A DNA stretch of 64,000 bases from Alkaliphilus serpentinus (GTDB lineage Bacteria; Bacillota; Clostridia; Peptostreptococcales; Natronincolaceae): the NCBI RefSeq assembly GCF_009017255.1, contig NZ_WBZB01000022.1, forward strand, positions 1 through 64,000. The letters run 5' to 3'. Positions 59,891 to 64,000 of the stretch are shown one piece after another. A program made the translations under genes and the position numbers. A model generated the notes under the pieces. The model saw only the letters and a list, made by a program, of their open reading frames with translations, ran no database searches and was not told the DNA's origin. Every line of letters starts with the position of its first letter. Within the stretch, counting starts at the first letter, position 1.

Positions 59891-61390
59891 CTACGCCAAT
59901 GGAATAATTAGTTTACCGATCCAAAGCTTAAGTCGCTTCAATAATGGAGGGTTTTTATACTCTTCATAGGTTACCCTTTCACTTTTATCAATATATTCTT
60001 TAAATATCTTCTCTACCTCCCCAGCGACTCCTTCGTCATAAATAACAGCATTAGCCTCATAATCTAAGAATAAGCTACGGGTGTTTAAATTTGCAGAGCC
60101 AATGGATACAATCTGATTGTCGGTTAGTAAAACCTTAGAATGTACAAAACCATCCTTGTGCATATAGATATCTACCTTTGCCTTTAAAAGAATATTGAAA
60201 AAGGATTCATTGGCCCAACCCACCAGGAATAAATCAGGCTTCTTTGGTATAATCAGCTTAACTTCTACTCCCCTCATGGCGGCAGTCTGTAGAGCCTTAA
60301 TTAAGCTATCATTCAATATTAAATAGGGGGTAGCTATATAAACCTTTTCTTGGGCTCCAGCAATCATAGAAAAGTATAACTGACTGATCTCATTCCAATG
60401 GGTATCAAAGCCACTGGTAATCATTTGGCAGGGCAACCGTTTTTCGATTTGATTTTCAGGAAAATAACTTTTATCAACTACAGCTTCCTTTGTAATATAA
60501 TACCAGTCCCCTAAAAAAATTTTTTGAGCCCAGTTTACTACCTCTCCATGAACCTTTATATGTAAGTCCTTCCATTTACCGATGTTATCATCTCTACCAA
60601 GATACTCATCTCCAATGTTAAAACCCCCAATATAGCCAATCTTGCCATCAACAACGACAATTTTTCTGTGGTTTCTGTGATTTAGCTTCCCCCTTATGGC
60701 AGACATAATGCTTCCATTAAAAACTCCTATTTCAACTCCATTCTTCATCAATTTCCTCTTAAACTTAGGCTCAATTGACCTACTACCAAGGCCATCATAA
60801 ATGAGCCGAACCTTGACTCCCTCCTTAGCTTTTTTAATCAGTACATCCTTAAATTTATTTCCTATTTGATCATCCCTTATAATAAAGTACTCTACATGAA
60901 TATGATCTTCAGCCTTTGAAAGAGTCTCTATCATTTCATCGATAACAGCTACTCCATCGGCCAATACCTTTACTTCATTATAATAGGTTAAGGGGATGCC
61001 AGTATTACCCTCTATAAGGGTGGATATACCAGTCTGAAGATTAGTTAACTCCACATCTGCATCCCTATACTCAGTTATATTCATTAGCTTATCCATATAG
61101 ATACTTCGTTCTTTCTGATAATCATTGGTTAAATAGGCATTTCTGAATATTTGAATAAAGGTATAGAAAAAAAAGATGATTATAAATAGAAAAACCCATT
61201 TTACTCCCAACTTAAGAAACTCTATTTTTACAAAATGCCAAATAAGCAAAAAAATACCAACCATTGCAAACAAGGCTAAGATATAGGGATAAACCCCTAG
61301 AATTATTCCATTGCTGAGAAATCGAAAAAGGTTATAGGAAATCAATAAAGTAAGAATTATGATCAATGTATATTGCAAAAGCTTTAGCAT
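59891..61390 (-). CDS. cls: Cardiolipin synthase (phospholipase D family)
   Basis: The enzyme condenses two phosphatidylglycerols to cardiolipin at the membrane. The 499-residue protein has two N-terminal membrane helices (to about 60) and two HKD motifs: HRKIVVVDGKIGYIGGFNIGDE (about 224-245) and HSKVLLTDNQIVSIGSANLNTRS (about 410-432). Length is typical of ClsA. The ATG at 61388-61390 has AAGGGTGATTTT upstream; an ATG at 61459 is not needed. It stands alone; a heptamer array follows its stop. Confidence 0.92.
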   Translation of the reverse strand: MLKLLQYTLIIILTLLISYNLFRFLSNGIILGVYPYILALFAMVGIFLLIWHFVKIEFLKLGVKWVFLFIIIFFFYTFIQIFRNAYLTNDYQKERSIYMDKLMNITEYRDADVELTNLQTGISTLIEGNTGIPLTYYNEVKVLADGVAVIDEMIETLSKAEDHIHVEYFIIRDDQIGNKFKDVLIKKAKEGVKVRLIYDGLGSRSIEPKFKRKLMKNGVEIGVFNGSIMSAIRGKLNHRNHRKIVVVDGKIGYIGGFNIGDEYLGRDDNIGKWKDLHIKVHGEVVNWAQKIFLGDWYYITKEAVVDKSYFPENQIEKRLPCQMITSGFDTHWNEISQLYFSMIAGAQEKVYIATPYLILNDSLIKALQTAAMRGVEVKLIIPKKPDLFLVGWANESFFNILLKAKVDIYMHKDGFVHSKVLLTDNQIVSIGSANLNTRSLFLDYEANAVIYDEGVAGEVEKIFKEYIDKSERVTYEEYKNPPLLKRLKLWIGKLIIPLA

Positions 61391-61465
61391 AAAATCACCC
61401 TTAATTATGATTACTACTAGTAAAAAGCATCTCCTAAAGGGTTGAATTGTATGCTTCAATCATCA

Positions 61466-61570
61466 TACTGCTGAAAATTTCTTCAGATTCAAGGCACAAG
61501 AAAAACCAGCACCGGAGCCTATGTAATAATAGGTGAGGATGCTGGTTTCTTTGCAGTAACGCTTTAAAGT
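61466..61570. repeat. Dispersed palindromic repeat copy
   Basis: CTTCAGATTCAAGGCACAAG, AAAAACCAGCACCGG and GGATGCTGGTTTCTTTGCAG lie in the order of the family; the ACCAGCA and TGCTGGT arms pair. It sits upstream of the cardiolipin synthase gene. Confidence 0.65.
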
Positions 61571-61582
61571 GAGGTATGACAT

Positions 61583-63103
61583 CTACTTATTTCGGGAGAT
61601 GCTTAATATAGCCTCCAAAACCTCCCTACCAATTTCATACTCTGGTGCCACCTCCACGGTCCTTCTTGCATACCTTTCCGCCTTTTCTAAATCATCTAGA
61701 TTTAAGTAGGTTATGGCTAAGTCAGAAAGTATTACAGGATGGTTTAAATCATAGGCCAGAGCCTTCTTAAAGGCTTTAAGAGCTTCATAGAAGTCTTCCT
61801 CTTGGAGATGCTTTGTGCCTAAGCCTTCGTAGGCCTCAATGATATGCAGCTTAATTCTATCGTTTTTCTTTAAATCAGGGCTTTTGTATATTAAACTCTC
61901 AAAATATTCTACTGCCTTTTTATATTCCTCTTCCTTGGTTAATTTAATTCCAGTCCACAGAAGCTGCTGCACCTCATCCTGAAGCTTCTCATTAGAGATT
62001 GTATCTCGAAGCCTACGATAGGGATTGTTATTTTTATTTTTTAAGGATAGCTCAAAGAGTCTGTCTGATAGAGCCAACATCTCATCTAAATTTCTAAGCT
62101 TATAGGTGTAGCCCTTAGGAATGTTATTATAGCCTAGGTATGCACCGGCAAGGGTTATTGCCATACTGGCAACGGTATCAGTGTCGGTTGCTGTTAAAGA
62201 ATCCTTTAAAACCCTTTCAAAATCATTGGGATTACGCAGGAATACAAATAAAGCGAAGGGCAAAGATTCCAAGGAATAACCCCCACTTCCCCATTGCTGT
62301 TGAATCGTTTCTAGGGTGGCATCCTTTTCTATGGCTTCCTTAAGCTGACGACTAATACGACTATACAAATTTACAATTTCATTGGTCTCCCTAGACAAAT
62401 AAACATTGGTTTCTATTCCCCTAATGCTTTTGCTCAGGGTATCGATTAATTGGATTACATCCTCTTTTCCTTTTATAGAGTAAGGAGGTTGATTTACCAG
62501 ATAAGCTATAGTAGTTGCATGTAGAATACTAGAGGCTATGGCCATCTGATCCATATGGGTGATGGCTGCCTGCATTCCACTCATAAGCTTAAGGCTTATA
62601 TAATCTCCATAATTTATAAGGGCAACTGGAGCACACCTCATGGCAGCACCATTCCCGGCAGATTCTACGCCACTTTTATACCATTCAAATCTTCTATCAC
62701 GATGATTTGTTATAAATTCTCTTATGGTATTACCCATCTTTGTAATGGGAAACTTAATAAATCTATTGCTTATATCTTCAGGATTAAAGCTTTGAAATAC
62801 AATTAATGATTCTGCCAGCATAATGGTCATTTCAGTATCATCGGTTATATCTAATAAAATGGAACGTTTTTCTGTCTTTAAAAAATCATTGATGTATTCT
62901 AATTCCTTTGTATGCTGTCCTTCAAGATGGCAGCCAAAGGCGTCTCCGATGGCTAAACCCACAAGACTACCCCTTATTTTGTCCCTATACTCTATACTAG
63001 GTATCGGAAGCAAATTTATCCCGTCGTTATATTCCATGAAATCAGGCATATCAGCCTTATCCACCAGAAATTCATACAATTTTTCTAATGATAAAAAGTA
63101 CAT
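61583..63103 (-). CDS. ADP-ribosylglycohydrolase family protein with C-terminal TPR domain
   Basis: The protein of about 506 residues has a DraG/ARH-type domain (about 40-350) with the metal motifs GLAIGDAFG, DITDDTEMTIML (about 88-99), GNGAAMRCAPVAL (about 160-172) and TDTDTVASMAITLAGAYLG (about 310-328). After a short linker it carries tetratricopeptide repeats (about 395-500; YKKAVEYFESLIYKSPDLKK, EDFYEALKAFKKALAYDLNHP, DDLEKAERYARRTVEVAP). It likely removes ADP-ribose from proteins or nucleic acids, with TPR providing partners. The ATG at 63101-63103 follows GGGGTGCCCATTA; an ATG five codons earlier is the alternative. No ADP-ribosyltransferase lies nearby. Confidence 0.85.
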   Translation of the reverse strand: MYFLSLEKLYEFLVDKADMPDFMEYNDGINLLPIPSIEYRDKIRGSLVGLAIGDAFGCHLEGQHTKELEYINDFLKTEKRSILLDITDDTEMTIMLAESLIVFQSFNPEDISNRFIKFPITKMGNTIREFITNHRDRRFEWYKSGVESAGNGAAMRCAPVALINYGDYISLKLMSGMQAAITHMDQMAIASSILHATTIAYLVNQPPYSIKGKEDVIQLIDTLSKSIRGIETNVYLSRETNEIVNLYSRISRQLKEAIEKDATLETIQQQWGSGGYSLESLPFALFVFLRNPNDFERVLKDSLTATDTDTVASMAITLAGAYLGYNNIPKGYTYKLRNLDEMLALSDRLFELSLKNKNNNPYRRLRDTISNEKLQDEVQQLLWTGIKLTKEEEYKKAVEYFESLIYKSPDLKKNDRIKLHIIEAYEGLGTKHLQEEDFYEALKAFKKALAYDLNHPVILSDLAITYLNLDDLEKAERYARRTVEVAPEYEIGREVLEAILSISRNK

Positions 63104-63252
63104 TAATGGGCACCCCATTCTCTATTATATATAAAAGGTATTCTACATATGGGATTCTATTCCTTCATAAATTCCACTTATTATTACATTTTTTCCAAGG
63201 GGATATTGGTGTATACTTTCTCTCCACCCCCCCGAACACTATAAATATATAA

Positions 63253-63281
63253 TTGACACCAGCCAGGAAAAATGATATATT
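63253..63281 (+). promoter_or_regulatory. Sigma-A promoter of pyrB
   Basis: TTGACA, a 17-bp spacer and TATATT give a near-consensus promoter; transcription would start near 63288, just before the first PyrR loop. Confidence 0.75.
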
Positions 63282-63296
63282 TTGAAAAGGTAGATA

Positions 63297-63332
63297 ACCT
63301 TTAAATTGGTCCCGTGAGGCTAGTAAGGAAAA
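63297..63332 (+). promoter_or_regulatory. PyrR-binding loop 1
   Basis: GGTCCCGTGAGGCTAG with flanking CCTT/AAGG matches the PyrR anti-antiterminator consensus; the terminator at 63369-63410 follows. Confidence 0.85.
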
Positions 63333-63368
63333 TGAATACATTTTTATTGTGTTCTTGGTGTACATTCA

Positions 63369-63410
63369 CACCCCTTTGATTTCATGCGGATCAAAGGGGT
63401 TTATTTATTT
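63369..63410 (+). terminator. Attenuator terminator of the pyr leader
   Basis: ACCCCTTTGAT pairs with ATCAAAGGGGT around a loop, then TTATTTATTT. Confidence 0.85.
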
Positions 63411-63413
63411 GAA

Positions 63414-63461
63414 ACACCTTTAATTTGGTCCTGTGAGGCCAAAAAGGGAGTGCATACTCCC
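63414..63461 (+). promoter_or_regulatory. PyrR-binding loop 2
   Basis: GGTCCTGTGAGGCC with CCTTTAATT before and AAAAAGGG after repeats the first loop. It is followed by a GGGAGT-ACTCCC hairpin (63446-63461) with little T, so this second site may act at the ribosome site or by stacking with the first. Confidence 0.8.
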
Positions 63462-63513
63462 GGTTTAAGAAATTACTTTATAATTTCTATTATCAGAAAA
63501 GGGAGGAATCATT

Positions 63514-64000
63514 ATGAATTTAAAGGGTCGACATTTAATTGATCCAAATGATTTTACACTAGAAGAGCTGCAGCAAATTATTGAGTTAGGGCTAAAGATG
63601 TATGAAAACCCTGAAAAGTACTCAGAAGTATGTAAAGGTAAAATTTTAGGAACCCTATTTTATGAACCCAGTACTAGAACTCGATTAAGCTTTGAATCAG
63701 CCATGCTCAGGATGGGTGGTACTGTTTTAGGCTTCTCAGATGCCAATACCAGCTCCGTTAAAAAGGGAGAGAGCATTGCCGATACCATACGTTGTATGGA
63801 CGACTATGCAGATATCCTTGTAATGAGACATCCTAGAGAAGGAGCTCCATTATTAGCATCCCAATTTTCAACTGTCCCCCTTATCAATGGTGGTGATGGT
63901 GGTCATCAGCACCCTACTCAAACCCTAACGGATTTAATTACTATTAAATACTACAAGAAGGACATAAAAAACCTAAAGGTGGCCTTTTGCGGAGATCTCC
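63514..64000 (+). CDS. pyrB: Aspartate carbamoyltransferase catalytic subunit PyrB (partial, 3' end beyond window)
   Basis: PyrB makes carbamoyl aspartate from carbamoyl phosphate and aspartate, the first committed step of pyrimidine synthesis. The visible 162 residues include [20 protein letters not shown], the carbamoyl phosphate site [21 protein letters not shown] (about 49-69), [12 protein letters not shown] (about 104-115), and [31 protein letters not shown] precedes the ATG at 63514. The two PyrR loops upstream show control by pyrimidine level. The gene runs off the window edge. Confidence 0.95.
   Translation, partial: MNLKGRHLIDPNDFTLEELQQIIELGLKMYENPEKYSEVCKGKILGTLFYEPSTRTRLSFESAMLRMGGTVLGFSDANTSSVKKGESIADTIRCMDDYADILVMRHPREGAPLLASQFSTVPLINGGDGGHQHPTQTLTDLITIKYYKKDIKNLKVAFCGDL

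Larger units (their letters stand above)
63104..63513. other. pyrB leader and upstream region
   Basis: Holds the promoter, two PyrR-binding loops and one terminator described separately; the 66-aa frame on the minus strand across it is not supported. Confidence 0.6.

Noticed and set aside
63165-63365. 66-aa minus-strand ORF
   Set aside because: It runs across the pyr promoter and PyrR loop on the other strand, with no ribosome site or conserved motif.
1-64000. tRNA and rRNA genes
   Set aside because: No cloverleaf with TTCGA arm plus CCA context or rRNA-like GC-rich stretch was found by eye.

Overview
The window comes from a low-GC, endospore-forming, anaerobic clostridial genome. Evidence: an alpha/beta-type small acid-soluble spore protein, a Ni-dependent carbon monoxide dehydrogenase, acyl-CoA dehydratase activase genes, a stand-alone ACP, T-box and PyrR-type leaders, strong AGGAGG ribosome sites and frequent TTG/GTG starts. 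Gene content resembles the Alkaliphilus/Natronincola group, but that placement is inference. No tRNA, rRNA, CRISPR array, prophage or intact insertion sequence was seen.

Layout. 1-11 kb: a frameshifted fibronectin-III surface protein, a C_GCAxxG_C_C protein with a TDT transporter, PilZ and nucleoid-associated proteins, then a divergent pair of a secreted multi-FMN-binding protein and the flavin transferase ApbE. 11-17 kb: cyanophycin synthetase/cyanophycinase, a Na/Pi symporter and acyl carrier protein. 17-21 kb: a probable copper-handling group (Met/His-rich peptide, HMA-DsbD-cupredoxin fusion, CopZ-like zinc ribbon) mixed with mobA. 21-26 kb: a Tat-type C_GCAxxG_C_C protein with an in-frame UGA (predicted selenocysteine), a LysR regulator, a split YeeE/YedE transporter around a TusA protein, tatAC and a MoeA-like protein. 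27-33 kb: a CoA-transferase operon with a sigma-54 promoter and three inverted repeats beside its likely activator, then panG-panB-panC-panD. 33-48 kb: MFS transporter, DegV, TrmB, MgtC, a c-di-AMP riboswitch ahead of a frameshifted SleB-type hydrolase, SASP, trpS with a tryptophan T-box, an H-NOX chemoreceptor, a second selenoprotein (glutaredoxin-like, U-P-H-C), a CsoR-family repressor and flotillin/NfeD. 48-64 kb: an ABC exporter pair, a Crp-family regulator divergent from a CO dehydrogenase with a CX2C D-cluster motif, a three-gene acyl-CoA dehydratase activase set, cardiolipin synthase, an ADP-ribosylglycohydrolase-TPR fusion, and the pyrB leader with two PyrR-binding loops.

The two most valuable results are selenoprotein genes that ordinary ORF calling truncates or misses; each has a UGA at a redox-motif cysteine position and a bacterial SECIS-like hairpin at the right distance. 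Other unexplained structure: about twelve intergenic arrays of AT-rich heptamers (always 7-bp period, different heptamers), a dispersed palindromic repeat of about 100-140 bp (one copy sits between two copies of a terminator hairpin), a second two-copy repeat, and a GC-rich patch of consecutive hairpins near 56.5 kb. All functional statements rest on reading motifs by eye; no database search was run.
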